This document shows positions 27,840 through 36,522 of a DNA stretch of 64,000 nt, piece by piece; position 1 is the stretch's first letter, and each line of letters begins with the position of its first letter. Location: positions 221,617 to 285,616 of the forward strand of contig DASRBI010000009.1 of the NCBI GenBank assembly GCA_035685165.1. The letters run 5' to 3'. The notes below the pieces were generated by a model that worked only from the letters and a program-made list of their open reading frames with translations, was not told where the DNA came from and did not search any database. The position numbers and the translations under genes are program-made. Origin of the DNA: DATFDN01 sp035685165. Its GTDB lineage: Bacteria > Pseudomonadota > Alphaproteobacteria > Acetobacterales > Acetobacteraceae.

Positions 27840-28260
27840 GCGTCCCGCGGCGTTCCGAGGCCGCGGCAACCGCCGCAGCCGGACCGCCATGCCCTCCGAG
27901 GTCAAGTGACGATAATCGAGGAACAGTTCGCGATCGGGCAGCCAGCCGCCGCCGTGCCCGCTGAACGAGCGCGGCAAATCGACCACGAAACCGGCCGGCA
28001 GGGCCACCGCTTGCCTTGGCGCGGCCTGGATCGGCGCGGAGATGCGCGGTGACGGCGAGCAAGATGGATCCCTGCCCTCGGCGTCGCGGCACGCCTCCAG
28101 ATGGCGGCGCGCGCCGGCAAGATCGCCCGCGATCCGGCACGAGCTCGCCACCAACCGCAGCCCCACCGCGCTCGTGCGGCCGGCTGGCCATAGGGCGGGA
28201 GGCCCATGACCTTGTATTCGCCCCGTGATCGCCGAACGGCATGCCGATGATATTCATCCC
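27840..28260 (-). pseudogene. Decayed gene with carbamoyltransferase-like and SGNH-like motifs
   Basis: There is no intact frame in 440 bp, but two recognisable fragments survive on the minus strand. Near 28190-28225 the bases read EYKVMGLPPYGQP, the hallmark of NodU/CmcH carbamoyltransferases (EYKVMGLAPYG). An upstream stretch is in a neighbouring frame, suggesting a 1-bp indel. Downstream, about 27870-28150, a frame reads WLPDRELFLDYRHLTSEGMA, the Asp-x-x-His motif of SGNH-type esterases, preceded by AGDLAGARRHLEACRD. Past it the frame slips again. It looks like the remains of one or two former cluster genes between the second fusion protein and the methyltransferases. The assignment to one ancestral gene is uncertain. 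Confidence 0.45.
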
Positions 28261-28279
28261 AAGCGTCCCGACCCCGTGA

Positions 28280-31186
28280 CTAGGCCGCGCACGACGCAAG
28301 CCTGCCGACAGCAAAGCTCGCCGGCGGCAGCCCGGCACGTTGCCGCTCCCGCATGGCGGCGTAGGCGGATTCAAGATCCCGCGTGTATCGGGCCGTGTCG
28401 AACAACGCCGCGCTGGCCCTCTTGCGGACCAGCTTCTCCCTGAGCTGCGTGAGCCGCGCGGGATCGCGCGCGAGCGCCGCCGCAAGCGCTTCATACTCGA
28501 CAAGCGAGGACGTTATCAGCTCCGGCATCTCCACCGCGCGCAGCACGCTCGCCGCCACCCGGCTCGGGAAGCTCTCGCCCGGGCAGGTGATGACCGGCAG
28601 CCCGACCCAGAGCGCGTCGCAGGCGGTGGCGTGGGCATTGTAGGGCCGCGTGTCCAAAAACAGGTCGGCAAGCTGCAGCCGCGCGAGATGGTCCTCGGTG
28701 GTCGGCACGCGCGGGGCGAAGACGATCCGCTCCGGCGCTACGCCGCGCGCGCTCGCCTCCCGCCGCAGATTGAGCATCGCCGCCGGATTGAGCGCCCGCA
28801 GCCAGAGCACGCTGCCCGCGATGCTCCGCAGCAGGCGCATCCAAATATCGAACATTTCCGGCCCGAGCTTGTAGTCGTGATTATGGCAGGCGAACACGAA
28901 CCCGGTTTCCGGCAGCCCCGCCTGGGCGCGCGTCGGCTGCCGCGAAGGGATCTGCCGCGCGCCGTCGGTCGGCATGAAGCTGTGCGGCAGATAAATCACC
29001 TGCTCGCTGTAATGCGCGCGCTGCGGCGGAGGGATCACCACCTCGTCGGCGATGATATAGTCATAAAAGGGCAGGCCCATCGTCCCCGGATAGCCGAGGA
29101 ACGTCGCCTGCACCGGCGCCGGGCGGAAGGCGAAGATGCCGGTGCGGCGGTCGCCGGTATTGCCGTTCAGGTCGATGACGATGTCGAGCTCCATCTCGCG
29201 GATCAGCCGCGCGGCGGCCTCGTCGCTCATGCCGCGGATGTCGATGAAACGGTCGCAGGTGGCAGCGATGCGCCGGCGCGCGGCGCTGCGGTCGTCGGGG
29301 CCAAACGACAATGCGGTGATCTCGAAGCGCGAGCGGTCGTGATGCTCGAGGCAGCCGGCCAGCACGTCGGCAACCACATGGTCGCGGAAATCCATCGAGC
29401 AGTAGCCGACGCGGATCTTCGCATGACCGTACCGCTCGCCGCGCCACACGGGCGGGCGTGGCCGCAACAGCCCGCTGCTGAACAGCCGCGCCAGACGCAG
29501 CGCATCGCTCTCAGAATCGGAGATGGCCCGATGCCAGAATGGCCCGACGATCAGCCGTCCCGCCGCGATCCCCTCGTCGACGCGCTGTTCGTCCTCGCGC
29601 CGCCGCCGCCAATCGCAGGCACACAGCCGCGCATGGATGCCGGCGCGCTGCGCGTCGATATTGTCGGGATCAAGCGCGAGCGCCCGGTCGCTCGCCTCGA
29701 TCGCCTCGGCGAAACGACGCGCCCCGAACAGTCGCATCGCCCGGATCGCCCAGGCGCCGGCGTCCTCCGCCGTGGGCGGCGGAGTTGGGTCAGTCACCGG
29801 CCCGCCCGCCGCAAGCTGTGCGGCCGCGCGCCGTTTCCAGGTGATCGTATCCTGCGGCACCAAGGCAAGCGCCCTGTCGTAGCTGGCGAGCGCCTCGCGG
29901 TGCCGCCGCAGGCCGCTCAGCGCATCGCCGAGGTCGCGCAAGGCGGCGGCATTGTCGGGCTCGCGCGACAGCACGTCCAATGCCTCTCGCCGGGCGCGTT
30001 CGTAGCGGCGCGCATCGCGCTTCACGGCGGGCGAAGCAGGCACCAGTGCAAGCAGCACGTCCGACCCGGCCACCCGATACGGCAACGATCCCAGGGCGGG
30101 ATGATAGCGACGCGGCGCGGCGCGGCGATGCCGCGCGGGAAGAACCATCCGGCTGAGCGTCAGCGCCCGGCGGCGAAGGCCGTCCTGCAGAAGCAGCCGG
30201 TCGGCCCAGCCGGCGGCAATGGCGCGCGGGGGATTGGCCTCCCACTGCGCCAGGATCCGCCCGAGCATCGCGTGGATGAAGCGCCGCGCGCGGGCGGCGC
30301 GGACGACGTGTTCGGGAACCGGCGCGCCCAGATAGGCGCAGGCCAGGGTGGCGGCGAGCAGCAGCACCCGCGCGCAGCCTTCCGCGCGCGCGCGCTCCGC
30401 CGCCACGCTCCAATCAAGGTCGGACCGTCCGCCGACGAATCCCGCCAGGTCCCACGCCCAGCTCAGCCGCGACCACAGCCGCGCCGCGCCGTGCAGCGCC
30501 AGCAGCAGCAGTTCGTCTTCGGGGGCGAGGCGGCGGAACGGCACGCCGTTCACCTCGTCCGTTCGGACCCGCGCCCAGAGCGCGGGGAGTGCCAAGGGGC
30601 CGGCGAGTCCCGGCGGCGCGAGCGCGGTGTGCAGCACCGCCCTGTTGCCGCTCGCGTCGCGGAACAAGCCTCCCGCGCCCGCATCGTCGCGTGCGTAGCC
30701 GAGGCGCGAAAGGATGCGCGCGGCAGCGGTCACATCCGGTTCCCGGATCAGGAGCTCGAGCTTGCCGAGCTCGCGCCGTGCGAGCCCGCCATAGGCTTCG
30801 ATCGCCAGCAGCGGCCCGCGCACCGGCACCGCCTCGATGCCGTCGGCAGCGAACGCCTCGGCGAGACGGACAAGCTCCCCGAACAGCGCCACGCCGCGCC
30901 GCTCTGCCGCCTCGACGATGAGTCGGAAAGCGTCGCCTAGGTCGGGCGGCAGCAGATCGGGCACGAGGTCCGCTAGCGTGGCGGCGGCGTTGTTGGTCAG
31001 GCGGTGCGCCACGGCGATCTCGGCGAACCGCGTCCAGTCGATCCCGTCCGACAGCAAGCCGCGCAGCACCGCAGCGCGCCCGGGCGCCGCGCCGCGAGGC
31101 GAGCAGGCGAGCAGGAGCCGGAGCTCGGGCGCGGCAGCGTCAAGCGGGGCAAAATCCCGCGCGCCGCGTCCGTGCCGGTGAAGCAT
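28280..31186 (-). CDS. Nucleotidyltransferase-like / O-GlcNAc-transferase (SPINDLY) fusion protein 2
   Basis: A 968-residue paralog of the 905-residue fusion, same order: PF14907-like N-terminal half (about 1-380), TPR repeats (about 400-540, e.g. SDRALALDPDNIDAQ), then GT41 (about 570-950). The N-terminal half keeps RGPLLAIEAYG but the DxD is KLELL, so catalysis there is unlikely. The transferase half is more typical: FRDHVVADVLAGCLEHHD, LGYPGTMGLPFYDYIIAD, HDYKLGPEMFDIW, DHLARLQLADLFLDT and ACDALWVGLPV, with catalytic His, Lys and Asp present. Expected role: O-glycosylation of a protein or peptide in the cytoplasm. It starts 22 bp after the TPR protein stop, so it is in the same unit. Confidence 0.85.
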   Translation of the reverse strand: MLHRHGRGARDFAPLDAAAPELRLLLACSPRGAAPGRAAVLRGLLSDGIDWTRFAEIAVAHRLTNNAAATLADLVPDLLPPDLGDAFRLIVEAAERRGVALFGELVRLAEAFAADGIEAVPVRGPLLAIEAYGGLARRELGKLELLIREPDVTAAARILSRLGYARDDAGAGGLFRDASGNRAVLHTALAPPGLAGPLALPALWARVRTDEVNGVPFRRLAPEDELLLLALHGAARLWSRLSWAWDLAGFVGGRSDLDWSVAAERARAEGCARVLLLAATLACAYLGAPVPEHVVRAARARRFIHAMLGRILAQWEANPPRAIAAGWADRLLLQDGLRRRALTLSRMVLPARHRRAAPRRYHPALGSLPYRVAGSDVLLALVPASPAVKRDARRYERARREALDVLSREPDNAAALRDLGDALSGLRRHREALASYDRALALVPQDTITWKRRAAAQLAAGGPVTDPTPPPTAEDAGAWAIRAMRLFGARRFAEAIEASDRALALDPDNIDAQRAGIHARLCACDWRRRREDEQRVDEGIAAGRLIVGPFWHRAISDSESDALRLARLFSSGLLRPRPPVWRGERYGHAKIRVGYCSMDFRDHVVADVLAGCLEHHDRSRFEITALSFGPDDRSAARRRIAATCDRFIDIRGMSDEAAARLIREMELDIVIDLNGNTGDRRTGIFAFRPAPVQATFLGYPGTMGLPFYDYIIADEVVIPPPQRAHYSEQVIYLPHSFMPTDGARQIPSRQPTRAQAGLPETGFVFACHNHDYKLGPEMFDIWMRLLRSIAGSVLWLRALNPAAMLNLRREASARGVAPERIVFAPRVPTTEDHLARLQLADLFLDTRPYNAHATACDALWVGLPVITCPGESFPSRVAASVLRAVEMPELITSSLVEYEALAAALARDPARLTQLREKLVRKRASAALFDTARYTRDLESAYAAMRERQRAGLPPASFAVGRLASCAA

Positions 31187-31208
31187 CGTTCGGATCGATC
31201 CGCCTCGC

Positions 31209-32810
31209 CTACAGCAGTCCGTCGTCCAGCTTCTGCTTGCCCATGTCCCCGAGCAGGACGCGGGCGTCGTCGAACTTGCCCTGCGCGATCAGCGCGCCGA
31301 CCAGGTTGAAGGCCGCCTCGCTGAAATCGGGTCGCTTGGCCAGGATGCCGCGGAAGATCGGCTCCGCGTCGGCCGGCCGCTTCTGCGCCATCCGCACCAC
31401 GCCCAGCAGGTATTGCGCCCAGGGATCGTCCGGCTTGCGCGCCGCTAGCGGCTCGGCGATCGCGGCCGCCTTGGCGACGTCGCCCCGGCGCAGCGCATTG
31501 ATCGGCGCCACGAGCTGCGGCGCCTTCTGCATCACCACCTTCTCGATCTCGGTCAGGTCGGCGACCGCATCCCCATAGGACATGATCAGCCAGGAAACGT
31601 TCACCGGTGGCAGCGCGTCGTGCGGCGCCGCCGCCTGGACCCGCTGATAGAGCCCGATCACATCGTCCGGCTTGCCGCTCGCGAGATAGCTGCGCGCCAG
31701 CATCGAAACCGCGAGCGGATCGCCGGGATTGGCGTCGACCAGTGGCGTCAGCGCCGCGACCGCGGACCTTGTGTCCTTGCGCTGGAGCGCGATCTGAGCC
31801 TCCAGCAGCACCGCGCTCGGCACATTGGGCTGGTGCGCGAGGAACCTCGCCAGCGAATTATCGGCGGTCGCCGGATAGCCGTTCCAGAAATCCACCACAC
31901 CCGAAAGATAGTAGCCGATTGGCATGTTGGGGAACGCGCCGCTGGCGCGCAGCAGCCGCCGGCTCGCCTCGTCGAACTTGCCTTCGCGCGCAAGAACCAG
32001 CGCGACGAGGTAATTGAGCTGCGCGCCACCCGCGCCGCGGACAAGAGCGTGCTCAAGATCCGTTCTTGCACCGGGCAGGTTGTCGAGGCTGAGCAGCGCG
32101 TCGGCGCGGCCCAGGGTCGCGGGGAGGCTCCCGGGATCGAGCTTGAGGGCCGCGTCGTATTTGGTGATCGCGCCTGCCAGATCGCCCGCCGCGACGTCCA
32201 GCTCCGCCTCGATCCGGGGAACGCCTGCGTGGCCGGGCGCGAGCTTTTCCGCCTCGGCGAGCTGCGCGCGGGCTTCCGGCAGCTCGCGCCGCAGGATCAG
32301 ATAGCGCGCGAGCGCGATGCGGTTGAGATAGGAGGTCGGGTCGAGTTCCACCGCGTCGCGCAGCAGCGGCCCTGCCTTCTCGAAATCGAGCGGGTTCAAC
32401 TGCGCGAGGCCAAGCGCCAGGCGCACGGTCGCCTCGGAATGCGGCTCGCGGTCGTCGGGCTTCACCTCATCGAGCAGCTTGTCGTCCTGCCCGGCCGAGA
32501 GCATGGCCCAGGCAAGCAAGGCATCCGCCTCGTCCTTGTGCGGGCCGCCGATCTGCTGCGCGGCCCGAGCCTCGGAAATCGCCGAGCTCCAGGCGCCGTC
32601 ATCCAGATAAAGATTGCCAAGCTTCAGATGCATCGCCGCGTCGTCCGGATGCGCTTCCAGCATCTTCCGCAAGTCGGATTCCTGTTTCCGCAGCTCGGCG
32701 GTGCTTTTCGGCGGCGGCGCGTCAGCGGCGACCGCGGTACCAAGCGGCGCAAGTCCGATCGCAAGCACCAGCGCGGCGGCGCCGAACCGCCTCAAGAAGA
32801 AGTCGAACAC
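31209..32810 (-). CDS. Exported tetratricopeptide-repeat protein
   Basis: A 533-residue protein with a signal peptide (MFDFFLRRFGAAALVLAIG, cleavage near AVAAD about residue 30) and then tandem TPR repeats through the C-terminus, with typical motifs such as HLKLGNLYLDDG, DLAGAITKYDAALKLDP and PADAEPIFRGILAKRPDF. TPR proteins are scaffolds; the periplasmic location distinguishes it from its cytoplasmic neighbours and suggests it handles the exported product or an exopolymer machine. A GTG start with AGGGGGG just upstream is chosen because it opens the signal peptide. It is 41 bp after the 2OG oxygenase gene's stop on the same strand. Confidence 0.8.
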   Translation of the reverse strand: MFDFFLRRFGAAALVLAIGLAPLGTAVAADAPPPKSTAELRKQESDLRKMLEAHPDDAAMHLKLGNLYLDDGAWSSAISEARAAQQIGGPHKDEADALLAWAMLSAGQDDKLLDEVKPDDREPHSEATVRLALGLAQLNPLDFEKAGPLLRDAVELDPTSYLNRIALARYLILRRELPEARAQLAEAEKLAPGHAGVPRIEAELDVAAGDLAGAITKYDAALKLDPGSLPATLGRADALLSLDNLPGARTDLEHALVRGAGGAQLNYLVALVLAREGKFDEASRRLLRASGAFPNMPIGYYLSGVVDFWNGYPATADNSLARFLAHQPNVPSAVLLEAQIALQRKDTRSAVAALTPLVDANPGDPLAVSMLARSYLASGKPDDVIGLYQRVQAAAPHDALPPVNVSWLIMSYGDAVADLTEIEKVVMQKAPQLVAPINALRRGDVAKAAAIAEPLAARKPDDPWAQYLLGVVRMAQKRPADAEPIFRGILAKRPDFSEAAFNLVGALIAQGKFDDARVLLGDMGKQKLDDGLL

Positions 32811-32851
32811 GTACCCCCCTTCGTCGAGCAACGCGGCAACGGCGGCGAACC

Positions 32852-33613
32852 TCACGATCGGCTTTCGGGACCCGCCTTCTCGCGCGAGCCTCCGGCTCCC
32901 GGTTTCGGTTCGAGCCAGCCGCTGATCGAATAGCGCAGGCCGCCGAACGAGGCGACCTGCGCCACCGAATGGCGCTTGGGAACGCGGAACAGGTTCAATC
33001 CGTTGAATGTCGGGAGATAGCCTTCCTCGATGTGGTCGTCGCTGTCGTAGAACTGGAGCGCGCCGCCCCAATCGGGCTTCCACTCGGGGGTCATGTTGAG
33101 CACGTAGGCATAGCGCCTCCGGCTCAGACCATCGTCGTGAACGGTGAGGAAATCGAGCGGCTTGTAGAGCGTCGCCGTCGCCGAGATCCAGCCGAGCGAA
33201 TCGTCGCCGGTGATCTCGCGCATGAACCCGAGGAATTGCTGGCCCACCAGGAAGCGGACGAGCCTGCCCAGGCAATGAGCCGGGTCGGGATGCATCACCG
33301 GACCCTCGAGCAACTTGTAGAGATGATAGAAATACTGGAATCCGGAATGCGCCCGCTCCCAGGCGGCGATCGCCATCCGCTCGTGATCCTCGGCGGTGAC
33401 GCTCTCGAACCGCCGTTCCTCGCGCCCCTCGTTGAAGATCAGGCCCCATGGGGTTTCGTGCTGCAGGGCGCGCAACAGCCGCCGCGCGGCGGGCTCCGTC
33501 AGAATGTTCGCGATGTGAAGGCGCCCGCTGGCGCGGAAGGCCGCTGCGAGCTGCGCCCGATCCAAGGCTGGATTGAGCCCGAACGGCACATCGTCCGCGC
33601 CGGCGTCGTTCAT
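32852..33613 (-). CDS. 2OG-Fe(II) oxygenase, prolyl-hydroxylase-like
   Basis: A 253-residue dioxygenase of the prolyl 4-hydroxylase/Ofd1-like type. The iron ligands are His159 and Asp161 in TVHDDGLSRRR, with His215 in KRHSV, and the 2-oxoglutarate-binding Arg227 in LRYSISGW. The double-stranded beta-helix region is about 140-240. It would hydroxylate a protein side chain using O2, Fe(II) and 2OG. It stands between the JmjC genes and the TPR gene in the minus-strand array; 78 bp separate it from the JmjC gene upstream. Confidence 0.82.
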   Translation of the reverse strand: MNDAGADDVPFGLNPALDRAQLAAAFRASGRLHIANILTEPAARRLLRALQHETPWGLIFNEGREERRFESVTAEDHERMAIAAWERAHSGFQYFYHLYKLLEGPVMHPDPAHCLGRLVRFLVGQQFLGFMREITGDDSLGWISATATLYKPLDFLTVHDDGLSRRRYAYVLNMTPEWKPDWGGALQFYDSDDHIEEGYLPTFNGLNLFRVPKRHSVAQVASFGGLRYSISGWLEPKPGAGGSREKAGPESRS

Positions 33614-33691
33614 AACAGGCCCCCCTTGCTCAGTGCCAGGCCCGGGGCCGCGCCGCCAGGGTCGAAGGCGAGAAACGAGGCGCCCGTCGCA

Positions 33692-34930
33692 TCATTCGGC
33701 GGCGGCGGGACTTTCCTCCAGCGCGCGCCGGCGATGACGGTTCACATCGGCCTCGGCGCCGGCCTGGTGCACCAACAGCCCCTCTTGCAGCAGGCGCTCG
33801 GCGAACGCGATCCGTTCGTCATCGTGCAGGTCGCCCGGCAGGTCGCGAACGGCGAAGGCCGCGCCGTCGAGGGCGCGCCCCAGCGCGTCGCGGAAAATCT
33901 CCAAGAAGGTGATCGTCCGGCCACCGTAGTTGACGCGGGGCGCCTCGCCGTCGAGGTGCGCCCGGAAGGTGATGCCGCGACGCAGGACCAGAACATCGTC
34001 GAGCCGCACCGGCCGCGGCGCGAAGAAGTCCCGCACATGCCCGGCGATGTCGAGCGGGTAGTGCGAGATGATCTCGTCCATGTATTGCTGGATTGCCCCT
34101 TCCAGGAACACCGGATCGGTCATCGCGCGGAACGCGGCCTTGAGCTGATTGACGAACAGCTCGCGCTTCTCCTGCTGGAAACCGAGCGGCAGCGCGTAGC
34201 GGAGCTGTTCGTTCTTCAGGGCGGCCGCCTTGGTCACGGCGACCATGAGTTCGTCCCAGCAGAACGGCAGCAGGCCGAGCGTGATATGCAGCGAAGGCTC
34301 CGCCGCGCACTCGGCGGCGTGCACGAAGCCGCGCGGGATATAGACGATGTCGCCCTGCTCGAGCACGAACTTGTAAAGTTCGCCCCGCAGCTCGCGCTCC
34401 GCATCCGGGATCGACTCGTCCCTGCCCGGCAGCCGGCGCCGGTGCTTCTCGACGCTCCAGTGCTTGGAGCCGACCACCTGCAGGATGAAGACGTCGTGGT
34501 TGTCGTAGTGCGGCGTGAAGCCCTTGCCGTTGGGCGGGGTCAGATAAAGGTTGGTCTGGAACCGGGGGCCGAGCTGCGCCGACAGCACACGGCACAACTC
34601 GCCGAGCTTCGGATCGCTTTTCTGCAATTGGTCGAGCACCAGGGTGGAGCCGTCCCGCATGTCGGAGAGCATTGCCTCCGCGCCCCTGATGTCGGCGAGC
34701 CGGTACTGGTTCGTCTTGTTGGTAACAGCGTTCGTGACCTTCACGTATTCGGGGGTGCGCGCCATCGCCGCATCGAATTCCTCAAGCGTAAACAGATTGT
34801 CGTAATAGTCCGGATTGCGCCGGTTGACGATCAGCGGTTGGCGCTCGAAATATTTGGTGCGGAACTCCTCAGCCGTGACCGGGGCCACAAGGGTGGAGAG
34901 CGACAGGCCCTCGAGAAAAGCGCAGTTCAT
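33692..34930 (-). CDS. JmjC/cupin-type 2OG oxygenase (ribosomal-oxygenase-like), copy A
   Basis: A 412-residue cupin/JmjC hydroxylase. The iron-binding HxD is His141 and Asp143 in GFTPHYDNHD and the distal His204 is in IPRGFVHAAE. Its size and helical C-terminal domain resemble ROXA-type ribosomal arginine hydroxylases. It begins MNCAFLEGLSL with ribosome site GGTGGAG about 10 nt upstream; a GTG six codons earlier is also open. Related enzymes hydroxylate Arg, Asn, Asp or His of proteins. Its neighbours suggest the Tat peptide as a substrate rather than the ribosome, but I cannot exclude a ribosomal target. Confidence 0.8.
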   Translation of the reverse strand: MNCAFLEGLSLSTLVAPVTAEEFRTKYFERQPLIVNRRNPDYYDNLFTLEEFDAAMARTPEYVKVTNAVTNKTNQYRLADIRGAEAMLSDMRDGSTLVLDQLQKSDPKLGELCRVLSAQLGPRFQTNLYLTPPNGKGFTPHYDNHDVFILQVVGSKHWSVEKHRRRLPGRDESIPDAERELRGELYKFVLEQGDIVYIPRGFVHAAECAAEPSLHITLGLLPFCWDELMVAVTKAAALKNEQLRYALPLGFQQEKRELFVNQLKAAFRAMTDPVFLEGAIQQYMDEIISHYPLDIAGHVRDFFAPRPVRLDDVLVLRRGITFRAHLDGEAPRVNYGGRTITFLEIFRDALGRALDGAAFAVRDLPGDLHDDERIAFAERLLQEGLLVHQAGAEADVNRHRRRALEESPAAAE

Positions 34931-35069
34931 GTCAAGCAACTCCACCAAGTGCGGCGCGCCCGGCGTCCGCTCGTTTCATCCCACCGGGATTATGGTCCGG
35001 ACACCGTCCGAACGCCAGCATTAAAGCGCCGGCCACCGCCGCAGCAGCGCGCGCCGCGCTGCACGGTCC

Positions 35070-35939
35070 TCAGCGGGCGATCTTCGGCCACCCGGCGACA
35101 AACTCCTTCAGGTTCAGGCTTTCGACCTTGTCGATCAGGAACCTCTTCAGTTCCGCCTCGGCGGACGCGAGCCGATCCTCGGTCTCGAGCCGGCTGAGCG
35201 GCAGCCGGAACATCTCGTCTTCCATCAGCGGGCGGATCATGGCGTCGATCGCGTGCCATTTGGTGGGGGCGATCATGAACACCCCGATATGAACCGAGGT
35301 GCTGAGCCCGCTCTGGCAATGATGCCAGTAGCCGCCGGGCACGAACAGCAAATCGCCGGGCTCCAGCACCTCGTCGAACAGGAGCTCGGAATTTTCGAGC
35401 GTCCGCTTCGCCATCCCGCGCAGCGGGTAGGCTACCGGGGGTCCGAACACCTGCCAGCGTTTCGTGCCCTCGATCTGCAGGATGATTAGGTCCTCGGGGT
35501 CGAAATGCGTCAGGAAGGCGCCGTCGCCCGCACCGGAGGTCACCACCACGCCGATGAACGATCCCTCGCTCAGCCGCGTCATTATGTCCTCGCAGACGCC
35601 GGCGAGCGGCGGCACAAACGGCTCGATGCGATTGAGCACGACGCTGTATCCGCCAGCGAGGTAGGCGTCGAGCTTGGCGACGTCGATCTTCCCGTCATCC
35701 ATCCACTTGCCGGGCGGGACGTAGGCCGATTCCTTGGTGACCCGCACCGCGTCGCGGTAGGTCGGATGCTTTCCCTCGGCGAGCAGGCGCCGCACGGCCT
35801 GCCAGCCGATCAGCGGCGCATAGCGTTGCGCGTTGGTGCCCTGCCGATAGGTCAGCTCGCGCCGGCGGAGGATTTCGGAAAACTCGGCAAGGGTGAGCGG
35901 CGCGATGAGCTCGGCGAGTGTGGCGGGCGGTTGGCTCAT
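35070..35939 (-). CDS. JmjC/cupin-like 2OG oxygenase, copy B
   Basis: A 289-residue cupin-like hydroxylase. The HxD motif is His145 and Asp147 in FLTHFDPEDLI and the distal His is 206 or 207 in GGYWHHCQS. An EPGDLLFVPGG turn precedes it, the hallmark of JmjC enzymes of the FIH/cupin_8 type, which hydroxylate Asn, Asp or His. It is diverged from copy A: the two share fold and motifs but are of different length. It is followed by a 139-bp gap before copy A, and preceded by about 580 bp of repeats that separate it from the Tat peptide gene. Confidence 0.8.
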   Translation of the reverse strand: MSQPPATLAELIAPLTLAEFSEILRRRELTYRQGTNAQRYAPLIGWQAVRRLLAEGKHPTYRDAVRVTKESAYVPPGKWMDDGKIDVAKLDAYLAGGYSVVLNRIEPFVPPLAGVCEDIMTRLSEGSFIGVVVTSGAGDGAFLTHFDPEDLIILQIEGTKRWQVFGPPVAYPLRGMAKRTLENSELLFDEVLEPGDLLFVPGGYWHHCQSGLSTSVHIGVFMIAPTKWHAIDAMIRPLMEDEMFRLPLSRLETEDRLASAEAELKRFLIDKVESLNLKEFVAGWPKIAR

Positions 35940-36080
35940 GGGCTCTGCTGATCCGGCTGCGCCGGCGCATTAAGCGCTGATGAGACCATTATGACAACCT
36001 AAACCGGGCCCGCCGGGTCGTGGCAGTTTCGGCCGGCGGTTTTCTCCTGTCCTGCCGGGGATTGCCCGCGTCACTGTCCG

Positions 36081-36321
36081 GTTCCGAACAGTTGGTGGGC
36101 AGGTCGTGCCATGGCCGGTCCCCGCGTAGGCGGGCGAGAGGAAATCGCGGGGAGGCCCCTGGCGTCATTGCCGCGAAAGCAGGACAGAAACACCAGCACC
36201 TGACCGCCCACCTCGGTGCCCGCTTTCGCGGACGTGACGGTGAAAGGGGGCGGCAACGTCGTGGGTAGCCGGACCACGCCCGGCCACGACGAATGGAACG
36301 TAATCGCCGCGTGTTCGGAAC
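36081..36321. repeat. MITE-like palindromic element with 10-bp terminal inverted repeats
   Basis: Ends are exact inverted repeats: GTTCCGAACA at 36081-36090 and TGTTCGGAAC at 36312-36321. Inside are three further palindromes: TCCCCGCG/CGCGGGGA (36119-36126 and 36146-36153), an imperfect 20-bp pair around GCCGCGAAAGC (36164-36183 and 36219-36238), and CGTCGTGG/CCACGACG (36257-36264 and 36284-36291). The last resembles the common alphaproteobacterial GGCCGGGC...GTCCGGC repeat. No transposase is encoded, so any mobility would need one supplied elsewhere. Confidence 0.5.
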
Positions 36322-36435
36322 AGGCCACTCCCCGCGTTACCAGGGACCGGCATGATGCTCTAGGTATCGGGCTTGGCGTGGAATTCGACCCGACAGCAAC
36401 GGGTCGAGCGGGCGCAGCATTGCCAAACGGAAGCG

Positions 36436-36457
36436 CCCGGCCCCTTGCGGGGCCGGG
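36436..36457. terminator. Perfect 9-bp hairpin after the Tat peptide gene
   Basis: CCCGGCCCC (36436-36444), TTGC loop, GGGGCCGGG (36449-36457). It begins about 65 bp after the peptide stop in the minus direction. The T tract that follows is poor. It may end the peptide transcript or act as a processing/attenuation stem that makes the peptide more abundant than the downstream enzymes. Confidence 0.5.
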
Positions 36458-36522
36458 TCACCAGCCTAGCCATGCGCCCGACGGATGCCGACCGGACCTT
36501 CCGTCGTGCGATCAGCCGCCGA

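Larger units (their letters stand above)
35940..36522. other. Non-coding repeat-rich region beside the Tat peptide gene
   Basis: About 580 bp with no gene. It holds a putative 241-bp MITE-like element (36081-36321) with palindromes inside it, and a 9-bp G+C hairpin (36436-36457) just downstream of the peptide stop. The element resembles the intergenic palindromic repeats common in alphaproteobacteria. Confidence 0.5.

Noticed and set aside
28340..30940. 866-codon frame opposite the second OGT fusion
   Set aside because: Antisense shadow; no recognisable motif, while the minus strand has complete GT41 motifs.
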